A DNA stretch of 64,000 nt from Siphonodentalium dalli (lineage: Eukaryota; Mollusca; Scaphopoda; Gadilida; Siphonodentaliidae). The notes beneath the pieces are model-generated. The model ran no database searches, was not told where the DNA came from, and worked only from the letters and a program-made list of their open reading frames with translations. The stretch lies in NCBI GenBank assembly GCA_032622095.1, contig CP136061.1, forward strand, positions 22,260,991 through 22,324,990, read 5' to 3'. Positions 42,058 through 53,885 of the stretch are shown in pieces; position 1 is the first letter of the stretch; each line of letters starts with the position of its first letter. The position numbers and the translations under genes are program-made.

Positions 42058-42948
42058 TGATTAGTCCAAGTCTTCTCGTACTAAAACCAGCTAAGATATT
42101 GGGATGGGGATGCTGGTATTTAGTCCGAGATCGCCGCCATAGGCTTCTTATAACACGAGTTACGCCCAGGGTTTGTGGCGGGAATTCGTGGTGTATTTTA
42201 CTCAATTTACTTCTCAAATCAATACATGATGCTATATACATCGGAAAGAGTGACATCTTATGATCATAATGGTGTATAATAATCTAACTTTCATGTTAAA
42301 TTCCACATAGAATATTCCGGTTGATTGCCACTAACGTCGCTTTTTTATATGTTTGTTTACGTTCTAACTGAAAGACGAGTGTTCCGAAGAACTTCGGTAT
42401 TGTCCGGAGTTTGTTTTGGTGGTGACGAATTTCGATACAAACAAGATGGCAGCCGCCATATTTATTCTAATGCTCGTTGTGTTTACACTGTTTTAAACTG
42501 TGAGAGGGTTGTAATTCCCGTAATTTATTTAATGTATTACATTTATATCTTCAATATTTACTTAATCTATTTATTTATTTATTGACACACATAATTACAA
42601 TTACAATTGGAGAATTCATCGCCATGTGCGTGGTTAGTCGAAAATCTACGGAATATTTTCACCGGAAAATGCCGAACACAGTTCGCGAGGTCAACTGAGT
42701 TCGCATACTTTTAAAAATATGTCAACAATGCGGTAAATGTCTCTTTTCACATTAAATTACCGCTTTCAATTCACAACTGATGTGGGTTTCAGATCGAATA
42801 TCATGTCTTCTGCGGGAAAAAAAACCCGTTTATTGTCGCAATTGTGATATAAGAAGCCTATGGCGGCGATCTCGGACTAAATACCAGCATCTCCATCCCA
42901 ATATCTTAGCTGGTTTTAGTACGAGAAGACTTGGACTACCCATTGATG
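42058..42948. mobile_element. Foldback with about 100-bp inverted ends
   Basis: 'tagtccaagtcttctcgtac' at 42061 pairs with its inverse ending near 42942. The pairing continues through 'agctaagatattgggatg' and 'tagtccgagatcgccgccat' to 'ataagaagcctatgg'. The 690-bp interior has no recognisable coding. The ends are TAGTCC; the flanking duplication is unclear. Confidence 0.6.
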
Positions 42949-43465
42949 TGTTATTGCAATAAAATCTTGTATATAAGAGGTTATCTTCCCAAAGTGTCAT
43001 CGCATTCTGACTAACACATCTCATGATATCATAGAAAATTTCTGGGGGGAACTTAGTTTCTTTTTAGGTGTTTAAGATATTTGATCAGTCGCTGTGCAAA
43101 CTGCTGCAATGCGATCCAAAACGAGATTACTCATGTTGCATCACGCAATCACCATTGTCCATGTATCTATATCCTTGGAATCAACTTACTTAGCGACTAT
43201 ATCTCGATGAATGTAAGTGCCCTTTTTACCACCCAAATGCTTGTGTACATAGCTCAATCTTTTTGTGATGCAATGATTCGACTTACAACTGTGGAATTCG
43301 CTATTAAGTCATAACATGAACCCACTATACAGTTTAAATAGAGAATTATCAAAGTCGCGGAGTAGTGACGTCACGAACTAGGGGGTCGCGTAACTTTCAG
43401 ATGTGCGTGGTCCACAGAGCTCAGCTGCTGATGTTTTCATCTCTCGTATTACTAAGATTGCATCA

Positions 43466-43690
43466 TTAACCTTTTCATGACGGGGTCTGCGCTAGTGTGG
43501 CCTTAAAGATTCTCTTAGATATGTGAGTCTCCCATGTGGAACCTAGCTTATATACGAGAATGCACTGGCTTACAAGGCCAAGGTGAATATTGTTAGGCCA
43601 ATGTATTATCTTATATAGGCGAGGCTCCCTATGTGAGACTATCATATATAAGATAATGCATTGGCACGTGGAAGCTCCATGTATATATAC
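43466..43690 (+). mobile_element. Hairpin TTAA MITE (subfamily 2), truncated
   Basis: TTAA at 43466-43469, then 'ccttttcatgacggggtctg'. Two diverged hairpins ('attctcttagatatgtgagtc...' from 43508 and 'attatcttatataggcgag...' from 43605) flank the linker 'ttacaaggccaaggtgaat'. The right terminus is lost after 'gcattggcacgtggaagctc'. Confidence 0.55.
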
Positions 43691-44288
43691 ATGTATGTAT
43701 CACGTGATTGAAATAGTCCAGCAGATATGGTGTCTATTTATGGAAGAGGTTATTTCCGAGCGAAGCGGAAATGACCGAGTCGTTTATATGACCGGTGTGG
43801 TGTCCACCCTGGAATTTCCAAAATCGCCACCTTGAAGCAGACCGAAATGTCCAAGTTAGAAGAAGCTCCATTTCCATTTCCACATGGCCCCCTCCCCTCT
43901 TGGAAATTTACAACCTAACAACCCAATATTATTGCCATTTCAGACTAAATTTTTTTATCGAAGGTAGGAAAATATTATATATATATATTTTTTTATCCAA
44001 AATCAACAAATGTGACAGTAAATACTTGTTGGAATGTCAAACTTTCAGAACAAATTCAACCTACGTTTGGTCTAAAATTTAATGCGTCTGGTATGAGACG
44101 TCCCTGACAGTGGAAGGGGAATTCGCATGCCTGTATTATAATACACGAATGGCGTTCAATCTTCATCTATTGGTATCAAAATCTTAGCGACGATAACTTT
44201 CAACGGAGATGAGATTAACTTCATCCTCTCTTGTAAATATCTGGGAAACATTTTTTATCAACGACTTATTGGACAAAGACAACATATA

Positions 44289-44730
44289 CAGGTTACAATA
44301 CACCAAATACAAAAGAGTAGAGTGATTTCCCCTGGGATCAGCAGAAAAAAAATTCTGGCAGCTGAATGGTCAATGATACATGGATGAAAAGTGCACGAAA
44401 AAATGCACAAGTGTGTTTCCCGTCGAGAAACATCAAATATAACCACATGGTAAACGGTTATGGCTGTGCAAATAGCGAATAATTTATGGGAGGTGTTTGT
44501 GTTATTTTTCTATGTCATTTTTTTCTCAATTTTAAGGGTAGTGTGACGTTTGTCAAGCAGCAGTGTGATTTACCACGTTCACACGTACTTTTGGGCACAT
44601 TTCTGTGTGTCTAAAAGGACGTTCTTTAGTTTCAAATACTCGTGCAGGGTCAACGCTTGCCTGCGAATACAGGCCAGCGGGATTTGTTAACACTGATGCC
44701 TATGTAAATCATTTGGTGTATTGTAACCTA
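44289..44730. mobile_element. MITE with 20-bp ends, copy 1 (GGTTACAATACACCAAAT)
   Basis: Starts caggttacaatacaccaaat and ends with the inverse (atttggtgtattgtaaccta), flanked by TA at 44287-44288 and 44731-44732. Tc1/mariner-type target choice is likely. 442 bp, no coding. A second copy in the same orientation lies at 45610-46057. Confidence 0.65.
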
Positions 44731-44732
44731 TA

Positions 44733-45609
44733 GTGAAAAATGGTCGTTTTTCAGATTTCTGCTCTGAAACAAGTCCTGTGCTCATTATGCCCATGAAACA
44801 AATTGGAAACATGAAGCACGCGATACGACAGGTTATTTGGCGCCGGAGGCGTCCAATAAAATTGCAAATTAACCCCTCTGGTGCCATTTTTGCTTCTCGT
44901 TGTAGAACGGAAAATTACCATTTTCGACCTATTTTTGGACCCAATGGTGCCCCTTTAATGAATGTGAGACAATATTTGTTGGCGCCCGACAACCTAGATG
45001 AACGACAAGGCAGATTTGTTGGGTTTGGGCACATTATGAGAGTAAAGCGTGACGTCAGTATGGACCATACCCTAAAATATGATGCAAAATCGGACCAGAT
45101 TCGGGTAAAACGAAGTTGAATTGCCCCTATTAGATGTCAGGTTGACACAAAAAGCCTACCATGTAAGCTTGCAGAAATGGTTCGACTATCCAAAGCGCAC
45201 AGATTTCGGCCAATAAATATATTCTTGTGAAGGGACAATTTTGGTTTTCTGTCGATTTTTTTTCGAAAATTGTGTAGGTGCGCCCAATGTGAAATCTAAG
45301 TGCGCCCAATTCGCCTAGCGAATCGTATGGTATATTTTCTGAAAGTGGTATCTACAAGCTATCAGATCGACAACCTGTATGTACATCGTCATTGTTTACT
45401 TTGCCAAAAATCAGCTAAAATGAAAAAAAAATTGACATTCAAGTCAAGGTATTTTTTGGAAAATTCAGCTATGGGTGGTGACATAAAAGGGTTAATAAAG
45501 TAAGAACACAGGCATGTTTCGAATCAAATGTATTTATTTGGACGTGGGTATATAAATGGACACAATATAACATCGTTTCGCCACTTTCTTGACTTTGCAG
45601 TGACCACTA
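44733..45609. other. Spacer between the paired MITEs; unassigned open frame
   Basis: Contains a 128-codon plus-strand frame (44733-45119) rich in Arg, with no recognisable motif, and overlapping minus-strand open sequence. The phrase 'gtgcgcccaat' occurs twice near 45280-45310. The arrangement (two like-oriented 440-bp copies around 880 bp) superficially imitates LTRs, but the copies have their own inverted ends, so this is better read as two MITE insertions. Confidence 0.4.
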
Positions 45610-46057
45610 TAGGTTACAATACACCAAATACAAATTAGTAGAGTGATTTCCCCTGGCACTACCAAGCTGGGATCAGCATAAAAAAAATTCTGGCAGCTGA
45701 ATGGTCAATGATACATGGATGAAAAGTGCACGAAAAAATGCACAAGTGTGTTTCCCGTCGAGAAACATCAAATGGTAAACGGTTATGGCTGTGCAAATAG
45801 CGAATAATTTATGGGAGGTGTTTGTGTTATTTTTCGATGTCATTTTTTTCTCAATTTTAAGGGTATAGTGTGACGTTTGTCAAGCTGCAGTGTGATTTAC
45901 CACGTTCACACGTACTTTTGGGCACATATCTGTGTGTCTAAAAGGACGTTCTTTAATTTCAAATACTCGTGCAGGGTCAAAGCTTGCCTGCGAATACAGG
46001 CCAGCGGGATTTGTTAACACTGAGGCCTGTGTAAATCATTTGGTGTATTATAACCTA
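45610..46057. mobile_element. MITE with 20-bp ends, copy 2 (GGTTACAATACACCAAAT)
   Basis: Same sequence and orientation as 44289-44730, with about a dozen differences, including a short extra block 'cactaccaagctgg' and loss of 'ataaccacatgg'. TA precedes the left end; the right flank (caagg) does not show a matching TA. Confidence 0.65.
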
Positions 46058-46786
46058 CAAGGCTAAGTGTGTGCGTGCTAACAGTACAATACGTAAATTC
46101 TCCAGATGTTCGCCAACAGTTATACTGTTCATAGATATGTATCTCCGTTCTACTCTACTCATCTATGTACTAAAAATAAATGAATGAGTTATCGGTCTGC
46201 TACAATACTATATACAGAATGTTAATGAAGTACGCTAGATCACGTGCTATTGGGATGTTTGTGTCTGACCACACATTGTTGATGTTGCGGCGAATGCACA
46301 TAAGCATGCGTACAGCTTCCTCTCAAGAATAGCCGACAGCTCAAATTCTATAATATCATCATTTCTTACTCTGGGTTGAAATTTACCTCTCAACTATTCA
46401 GAAACTTGAATAATATATTGTAAACCTAACATAACAAGAGCTTGTACTGATATGTGTTATCCATATACTATGAGATACATCTATATACCACTATATGATG
46501 TAATATGTTATGGATATTTGTCTGAAATACAGTATAGTATCCCCGACTCATATGCCTTTGACCTGTGCTCCAATATATACATGCCTATATACAGACGGCG
46601 ACGTCATCTTTCTGATAAACATTGATCGTACGATGTTTTCTATTGACACTACTTTATGATAGATAAAGTATTACTATTTAGGACATTGACGTCGGTCGAC
46701 AGATAAATATATGAACTCAAGTATTATCATGGTCTGACTGTTATCAGTCAGGGTTAGCGTCGCGAAAACAAAATATGTGGGACAGC
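46058..46786. other. No recognisable gene
   Basis: AT-rich DNA with no long frame; no repeat match seen elsewhere in the window. Confidence 0.4.
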
Positions 46787-47696
46787 CAGGGGCGTAGGAA
46801 CCGGTGGGGGGGGGGGGGGGGGGGGTAAAACTGTCCAGAAAATGGTCAACACTTAAACTGTATTTCTTATTTATTCAACTTAACCAATCACATTCTCCGC
46901 CCGCACAGTTTGACATAAAAACAATATATAGTACATGTATACTCTATACCACTGGTTTGTGTTAATTTTATCGGGTAATAAACTATAACTCCCCGTATGC
47001 ATGGTGCTATCCACCGGCCTTTGCTCCTTATAAACCTTCTTGTTAGTACTCTCTCAGAAATCATTGTGTTATCCCACAAACGGTATCTAATTTGTCCAAA
47101 GCTCCAAAACAAATCAACATCAAGATTTCCAAGATGAATTCAATATGAAATTATTTGAAGAGTAAATACGGAAACCAGACCATCGAAGGTAAGCTACGCT
47201 TCATCACAGCTGTTACTTTGGCACTGCTTAAATGGCGAATCTGCCTGCTTTATCGATGCCATCTTTCAGTTACATGCACTACTACTATGGATTAGGCTGG
47301 GAAAGCTGAGAATGTGAATATATAATTATGTAAGTATAAACATATATGTCATGTTTTCGTGGAAGACTGCTTATGAGAGTCAAAATTGATCTCCATACTA
47401 TTTTGTACAGCAGGTGAAAAACTAAAATACCATATTTTCCCTTAATGGGTTATTTAACGTAATTACTGTCACAGATGCAACGAAATGCGATCTGAGGGTT
47501 TTAAATTCAGAAAAATGTCCTGGTGGAGTTCCCCCAGACCCCCACCGACGAGAGGGGACACTCCTCTCGTGCTCTCCCCATCTCCAGCCTGTGGCTGTCG
47601 TCGATGGCCTATGGCCATCGAATATGGCCCCTAATATTCCACTTTCCTACGCCCCCGATACCCCCCCCCCAATAATTATAGCTTCCTACGCCTCTG
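46787..47696. mobile_element. Possible hAT-like element (CAGGGGCGTAGGAA ends)
   Basis: The left end caggggcgtaggaa (46787) pairs with ttcctacgcctctg ending at 47696; a second candidate end ttcctacgcccccg lies at 47644-47657. G/C runs follow each end. No matching 8-bp duplication could be found, so the boundary choice and superfamily are uncertain. The interior holds no transposase. Confidence 0.4.
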
Positions 47697-48032
47697 CTCC
47701 CAGAATTACAATTAATAGTGTAATGTATTTGGTCTAAACGATAGTTATTCCCTACCAAACAAATATAATTGTTTTTAAAATCCATGTGATTGATGATGGA
47801 CCATTAGAATGTGATGCGATAACATAACAAGCCTGTGGTGGTTTTTTATGCAAGTCCTCTCCCATAATGAAATGCATTTGGCGTCATATAATTACATTGT
47901 GTACGTTTCTAAACTTTGAAAATAATAACACCAAATTCAACAATCCGTATAAGTGAGGTTTATAGTGTCACTGTCAGACGTTGACTTTCGGATGAGCACC
48001 GTGCCAGTCGTTTGACTTGTACATGTGAATAG

Positions 48033-48189
48033 ATAGAACCGTATGCGTGTCTGGATTTTGACGAATTATCGCACTCGATTTGTTGGCGGAGCGATACCTC
48101 GAGTGCGGGACGCAGTCCCGCACGATCGCGTTCCGCCAACAGATCGAGTGCGATAATTCGTCAAAATCCAGACACTCATGCGGTTCTAT
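48033..48189. repeat. 157-bp palindrome
   Basis: 'atagaaccgtatgcgtgtct' at the left mirrors 'agacactcatgcggttctat' at the right. Inside, 'gacgaattatcgcactcgat' faces its complement, and the centre is 'gagtgcgggacgcagtcccgc'-like sequence with a short secondary palindrome. Only a few mismatches along 65-bp arms. Confidence 0.85.
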
Positions 48190-48456
48190 TTTTATTACAT
48201 ATCTCCGTATTATAGTAAGTTGACTCACAATCGTACATCTCCGGTACTGAAAATGTGAATTTAATTGAGTTTTTAACGGCATTTTAGGGTCAACACAACA
48301 ATCAGACAGAGATCCTGTCTATCCGCGAGTGACCTTGGCCCATCTTCAATGATGCGTTTGAAATTAAATTCTGATAGATTTTCCAAATATATAACCCAAT
48401 CAGCGCGCTGCGATTTCGGTAAGTGGGTTGTCGCCCTTGCGTTCAAAAAGTAAAAA

Positions 48457-48684
48457 TAGTAACGGCGAGGACCAGTCTAACAACACTGAATGAAATAGTT
48501 CCGTCGACAGATTGCACTAGTGCGATTCTGAGAATTATCACACGCCTGGAAACTCGTGCAATCATGCGAATTACGTTGATAGATCTAGATATGTAATAAA
48601 ACCTCGTCAAGAACAGCAAACGATCACCTCTAATAATAAGCGTTTATAAATAGAGGTGATCGTTTGCTGTTCTTGACGAGGTTT
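48457..48684 (+). repeat. Direct duplicate of 50062-50289
   Basis: 228 bp starting 'tagtaacggcgaggaccagt' recur 1605 bp downstream, apparently with a single substitution (ttctgag/ttcagag). This copy ends in a T-run (48683-48699) just after the hairpin 'gatcacctcta...tagaggtgatc', whereas the second copy continues as a complete palindrome. Confidence 0.85.
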
Positions 48685-49262
48685 TTTTTTTTTTTTTTAT
48701 GGTGCCCCATATTCAGAATGAGCAATGGGTGATGCCACAGTGTCCTGGGCCCACAAACAAGGTACCCTGCCTTGCTCACCGGAAGCTTACATTCCGCTAA
48801 TGATGAACAGTTTTAGCCAGTCAAAAATAAAAATAGTATAAATAAAATTGTAGAGAACCCTGAATCTCACGAATTGCTTACAAAGCACAACATGTGCAAC
48901 TTTTAATCCCACTCGCAGTCGTGGCCAGGTTATTTTGTTTATATAATCATCGGAGGTGCCGTTGTTGTCAGCGAGAGGTATCGGAATCCACCGAGATCGC
49001 AGCGGCCGCACGAATTACTATATTTTACAGATTCCCGCGTTATCATAACAGCCACGTTTATATCTCCGTGGCTGATATTTTAGTATTATATGCATATCAC
49101 AAAATTCCCCGGACTATGTATAGGTTATTTCAATCAATAATGATCTCTTGGACCGAAGAATCATAGTTGTGGTATGTCCGTCAAAATTGGGAGGCATAGA
49201 ACCTGTACGAAAATTCAAATTGGCCGCGTTCCCGTTGTATAATTGTAGCATGTCCGTCATCA

Positions 49263-49485
49263 ATGGGAAGTAACGAACTTTTCCGAAAATGGCCGAATTC
49301 CCGCGATATCTTTCCGATGCCGTGCCGTTTGTTATGTCGCCGCCTATGTATATATCATATGGTGGCAGTAAGACAGTCTAGCCTGACTATGCCACCCATC
49401 GAATATACAATACAATATTTGTTAAATGTATTATGCATTGATATATGTATATTAAAATAAAATATCCTATCCTATCCTATGGTGT
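49263..49485 (+). repeat. Possible 3' tail of a retroelement with (TATCC)n
   Basis: AT-rich sequence ends 'ttaaaataaaatatcctatcctatcctat', a simple-repeat tail of the kind left by some LINEs and their SINEs. No coding region or internal promoter boxes recognised upstream. An imperfect repeat of 'atgtccgtcatcaatgggaa' lies just before it at about 49170-49270. Confidence 0.3.
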
Positions 49486-49639
49486 CGAACCTGGAACATT
49501 TCGCTGTACAATCCGCAAATATCCCCGTGTTATTTCATGAGTTAATTCATAAGTATCGTCAGAACGGAGGACGGACTGACGGTCGTAACGAACCACAAAG
49601 CCTTTCTATCCATCAAAATAAGAATAGTGAAAGAAACAA

Positions 49640-50061
49640 TAGCTCACAACCTATCCGTCACATAATTTTCCCACATAATGAAGGTGGTGCACAAATGTAT
49701 GGATGTCAAAAGAAAGGGGATGTTGTCTGCTATAGGCATATTAAAGAAGATTCGAGGCTAAATGTGATGATGACCAAGGTCCCAATTTCTCGCAGACAAA
49801 TTGCTCCTCGTTCTGATGACATGAATTTTGAGGTGGAAGCTGGATCCCGGAGCGGTTTATTGGAATTTTGAAAATAGTTTTAGAACGTACCCTTCAAAAT
49901 CAGAATCAATTAATGCCAAAAGTAGAATTTTTAAATTTTTGAAACATTCTCCCAATGAGTTAAAAGGATGCCAAAATGTTTTGATAAGACCATCATCATG
50001 CAGTTGCAGATTGCTGACTATATGCCATGCTAAGCGCATGTCATATCATGTTTCGACCCGT
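49640..50061 (+). repeat. Uninterrupted paralogue of 34440-36590
   Basis: Aligns with the three pieces at 34455-34534, 35617-35842 and 36471-36590. It retains the pre-insertion sequences 'aaaggggatgttgtctgc' (hAT site) and 'gaatttttaaatttttg' (TTAA site). A 130-codon open frame (49479-49871) overlaps but has no recognised family. Confidence 0.7.
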
Positions 50062-50438
50062 TAGTAACGGCGAGGACCAGTCTAACAACACTGAATGAAA
50101 TAGTTCCGTCGACAGATTGCACTAGTGCGATTCAGAGAATTATCACACGCCTGGAAACTCGTGCAATCATGCGAATTACGTTGATAGATCTAGATATGTA
50201 ATAAAACCTCGTCAAGAACAGCAAACGATCACCTCTAATAATAAGCGTTTATAAATAGAGGTGATCGTTTGCTGTTCTTGACGAGGTTTTATTACATATC
50301 TATCAACGTAATTCGCATGATCTTACATTAGAAGTTTCCTCCTTCCCTGTGGACTCGGGTTACCTTATGTCTTACATTAGAAGTTTCGCATGATCGCACG
50401 AGTTTCCAGGCGTGTGATAATTCTCAGAATCGCACTAG
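50062..50438. mobile_element. Palindromic MITE with duplicated flank
   Basis: The palindrome runs 50122-50438: 'ctagtgcgattc.gagaatta' at the left mirrors 'taattctcagaatcgcacta' at the right, around the centre 'ataataagcgtttataaa'. The right arm carries an extra 65 bp at about 50322-50387, bounded by two copies of 'cttacattagaagttt', probably a small tandem insertion. 50062-50121 is the flank shared with 48457. Confidence 0.7.
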
Positions 50439-51052
50439 TTTGGATTTAACTTTGGTATCTTATTGGACTATTTGGTTTTTATCGGTAATTATTCAACTGT
50501 AACAGTTATGTTTACATAACAATGGTTTCAATATGCGAGATCTCGTTATTGGAGAGTTAACTAAACATACTCATATATTCAATGCTGAGAACATTACACG
50601 ACACATATATGGCATGTTTCATTTTTACACAATTTCAGTACAACTGAAAAATTATACCAAGTGGCTTAAACCATTATTACCAAGAAGAAGAGTGAGAAGA
50701 ACATGAAAACAGAATATTTTCATTATTAATAACCCTCAAGTGATTCCATGTCGTGCAAATAGCTGTTTTTATTCGGAACCCAAACATCAGGTTCAACGTT
50801 GTATTTTTCATGACTTTTAAATTCTCCACAATATGTGTTGCATTTGATCTTAAACAAAATTGTGTAAAAATGAAACATGCCATATATGTGTCGTGGAATG
50901 TTCTCAGCAATATATGAGTATGTTTAGTTAACTCTCCAATAACGAGATCTCGCATATTGAAACCATTGCTATGTAAACATAACTGTTACAGTTGAATAAT
51001 TACCGATAAAACTCCAAATAGTCCAATAAGATACCAAAGTTAAATCCAAACT
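50437..51052. mobile_element. Foldback with about 195-bp inverted arms
   Basis: 'agtttggatttaactttggt' at the left pairs with its inverse at the right end. Arms (about 50437-50633 and 50857-51052) include 'gcgagatctcgttattggag' and 'aacatgccatatatgtgtcg'. The 220-bp loop includes 'ggaacccaaacatcaggttc', which belongs to another repeat family (see 52352). It shares its left terminus with the end of the preceding palindrome. The 92-codon minus frame inside is not a gene. Confidence 0.7.
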
Positions 51053-51177
51053 TGTCGGCAAACATTAAAAAATATTCTGAAAATCACATTCAGACTAAAA
51101 TATTGCACGATTAGTGATTTTTGTTGACAAATCACGACAAGCAGACGATCATCCCATTGGTTATGATGTCCCGGGTA

Positions 51178-51931
51178 CATGGGTGGCACCAGAAAATCCC
51201 CGACGGGGGCTACACTAAATTACACCATATTGCCTGTTGGTATGTGAAATGAGCGCACATAGTGTGTGTGGCGAACCAATGAACAAAACCATATTGAAGT
51301 AATTATAGTCTCTTAGCTGGAGCCTGGTTCCGGGCCGGGCCAAAATGCGAGGGAGTCGTCATAAAGTTTAGCAATACATCAGCCATAATTAGCAGATGAG
51401 ATAACTCGAAGATTAAAACCCATGAATTGTTGTGAAAATTCCTATATTCTAGGGAGGCCACTAGTCTTCTGTGTCAGTTCTAATTTCTAATTTCATTAGT
51501 TGCAAGTGCCAGCATGGTGTTTCACTGTCGGGGGATATAGCTAACATGTGGCCATACTGTAGGTACTCAATGGTTATATAGACCAATGTGGCCATTGTGA
51601 CGAATGCCAGAGTAGCCAGCAATGATAAAGCACACATGTTTCAATAGATTTTCATTACCACTTAAACGCTGATGGTGTAACAATACAGGGGAATACCCCC
51701 GGATTTAATGGGAACATGTGCTATGAATATTTTGTGTGGGATATATTCCGCTGTATGTTCTCTCTCTGACACTTTCCCACTGACAGTCTGTACATGATTA
51801 CTTCATCTTATACACACAACCGACTTACATATAGAAAATCCCCGACAAGTCCTCCCCGACGAGGGGGCTAGAGCTCCCCGACAATGGGGTTGTAGCCCCC
51901 CCCCCCGTGCCTCCCACTGGCGCCACCCCTG
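51178..51931. mobile_element. hAT-like non-autonomous element with perfect 8-bp TSD
   Basis: The exact 8-bp duplication CCCGGGTA flanks it (51170-51177 and 51932-51939). Termini are CATGGGTGGCACCAG and the inverse of CAGGGGTGGCGCCAG, 12 of 15 bases alike and typical of hAT elements. Subterminal sequence includes repeated 'tccccgac' boxes and a C-run near the right end. 754 bp, no transposase. Confidence 0.85.
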
Positions 51932-52351
51932 CCCGGGTAGATCATTGCATGTTATAACAATAAATTGTATTCCATGATTGTTTATAATCTATGAATGAGT
52001 TATGAATTTAAAAAAAAAATCATAGCCAATCACTGTGACAGTTGTGATAATGGTTTTAACACAGAAAAGCCAGATATTAAAGGTGGTCATTCATTTTCAC
52101 ACTACATTATAGACATAAATTTGAAATAGTATATAGGTTTATGATGGATAGAATAGATTCTCAAATGTCCAACTGACATAATGTCTTCTAGCGTTACAAA
52201 ACGTTTTGAGCTCTCGATATTTTTTCGGTATTAATTGGAGAACTATCAATTATGAATATATAGGGACAAAGTTTATCTTTTTCTCAGTGTCCTATATTTT
52301 CTACTCATTTTCCCAATACCAAGGCCTTGAATCCCTGTAAACGGACACGGC

Positions 52352-52790
52352 CAATTCGAGCTTCCAAATTACATCTATACGTAATTTGGAATTATAGGAG
52401 GTATGATATAGTTTGACAAATACATGAAATATTTATATACCGACTTCATGTGCTCGGAAATATACTGTCCATGAGACAGACATTTTTCCCGCTGTTTTCA
52501 ACTTTTCGCACAGAAGCGAAACAAAAACTCTTTATTTCCACCATATCGGGATTAGACTAACACGAAACAATCTTTTCTGTTCCATGCCAAATGGCTTCTT
52601 GTTTTTGGGACCCAAACATCGTGTTCAAAGTTGTATTTTTTATGACTTCAATGCGTCTTTCTTGGACATATAATGCTCGTTTAAAGATACTACCTATATC
52701 GACTTACTTCGATACCGGGAAGAATTCAAAACGGAATATTATAAGATGTATTTAGGAGCGCAAACCACCATCGACCAACTAGCATTTCTA
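52352..52790 (+). repeat. MITE-like dispersed repeat ('gggacccaaacatcg' family)
   Basis: 'aattcgagcttccaaatta' through 'gaaatatttatataccgact', 'tctttatttccaccatatcg', 'tgggacccaaacatcgtgtt' and 'cttacttcgataccggga'. Inverse copy at 59480-59900; partial copies at 53886-54095, 56080-56340 and inside the loop of 50437-51052. Ends not resolved. Confidence 0.55.
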
Positions 52791-53300
52791 GACAAATTTA
52801 CGAAAACCAGATCCATCTGTCTGTATAGATTGTTCTTTCTCCGAACTAGAGGATTGGTAGTTCGAGTTGGAAATGCCGCACATAATTAACATGGAATGTG
52901 TGGACTAATGGCTGACTGAATTACGCAAAAGCATTTTGGGTCCCCAACCCTCACGTTATTTTCCCATACAGCCAAATATAAACGGTTATGTAACACAAGG
53001 ATTATATTTCTATGTATATATATAGGTTATCACAATTGATTTATTTTATCTCCACAAATTAAGCTTTACTGAAGATTATATAACCCACGAATTCGGGTTT
53101 CTGGGCCGATAACCCCGGGCACACAAAGCGATTTTACGGTTACTCACACAGCATTACCCTAAATTTAACCGCAAGTTGTCTGGTTAATGACGGGTGCTTA
53201 ATCTTCGTGAAACTTTGAATAATCGCCACGTACTCGATATCTTAGTAATATTTATTCATCTTGCTAAAATAAAGCAAGAACGGCTACTTCAACTGTCCTT

Positions 53301-53885
53301 ATATATAAAGGCAGGTGCACGAACTATTTATATATAAAGGCAGGTGCACGAACTATTAATATATAAAGGCAGGTGCACGAACTATTTATATATAAAGTCA
53401 GGTGCACGAACTATTTATATATAAAGGCAGGTGCACGAACTATTTATATATAAAGGCAGATGCACGAACTATTTATATATAAAGGCAGGTGCACGAACTA
53501 TTTATATATAAAGGCAGATGCACGAACTATTTATATATAAAGGCAGATGCACGAACTATTTATATATAAAGGCAGATGCACGAACTATTTATATATAAAG
53601 GCAGATGCACGAACTATTTATATATAAAGGCAGATGCACGAACTATTTATATATAAAGGCAGGTGCACGAACTATTTATATATAAAGGCAGATGCACGAA
53701 CTATTTATATATAAAGGCAGATGCACGAACTATTTATATATAAAGGCATATGCACGAACTATTTATATATAAAGGCAGATGCACGAACTATTTATATATA
53801 AAGGCAGGTGCACGAACTATTTATATATAAAGGCAGATGCACGAACTATTTATATATAAAGGCAGATGCACGAACTATTTATATA
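53301..53885 (+). repeat. 29-bp minisatellite, about 20 copies
   Basis: Unit 'tatatataaaggcaggtgca' + 'cgaactatt', with an A/G polymorphism (ggcaRgtgc) distributed along the array and a few single variants. The last unit runs directly into 'tatataccagcttcat', the equivalent of 'tatataccgacttcat' in the 52352 repeat. The array therefore seems to have grown from inside that repeat. Confidence 0.95.

Noticed and set aside
44733..45119. 128-codon frame between the paired MITEs, considered as the product of an LTR element
   Set aside because: The flanking copies have their own inverted ends, no primer-binding site or gag/pol motif is present, and overlapping minus-strand sequence is equally open.
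49479..49871. 130-codon frame
   Set aside because: It lies over an old repeat whose paralogue at 34440-36590 does not keep the frame; no motif seen.
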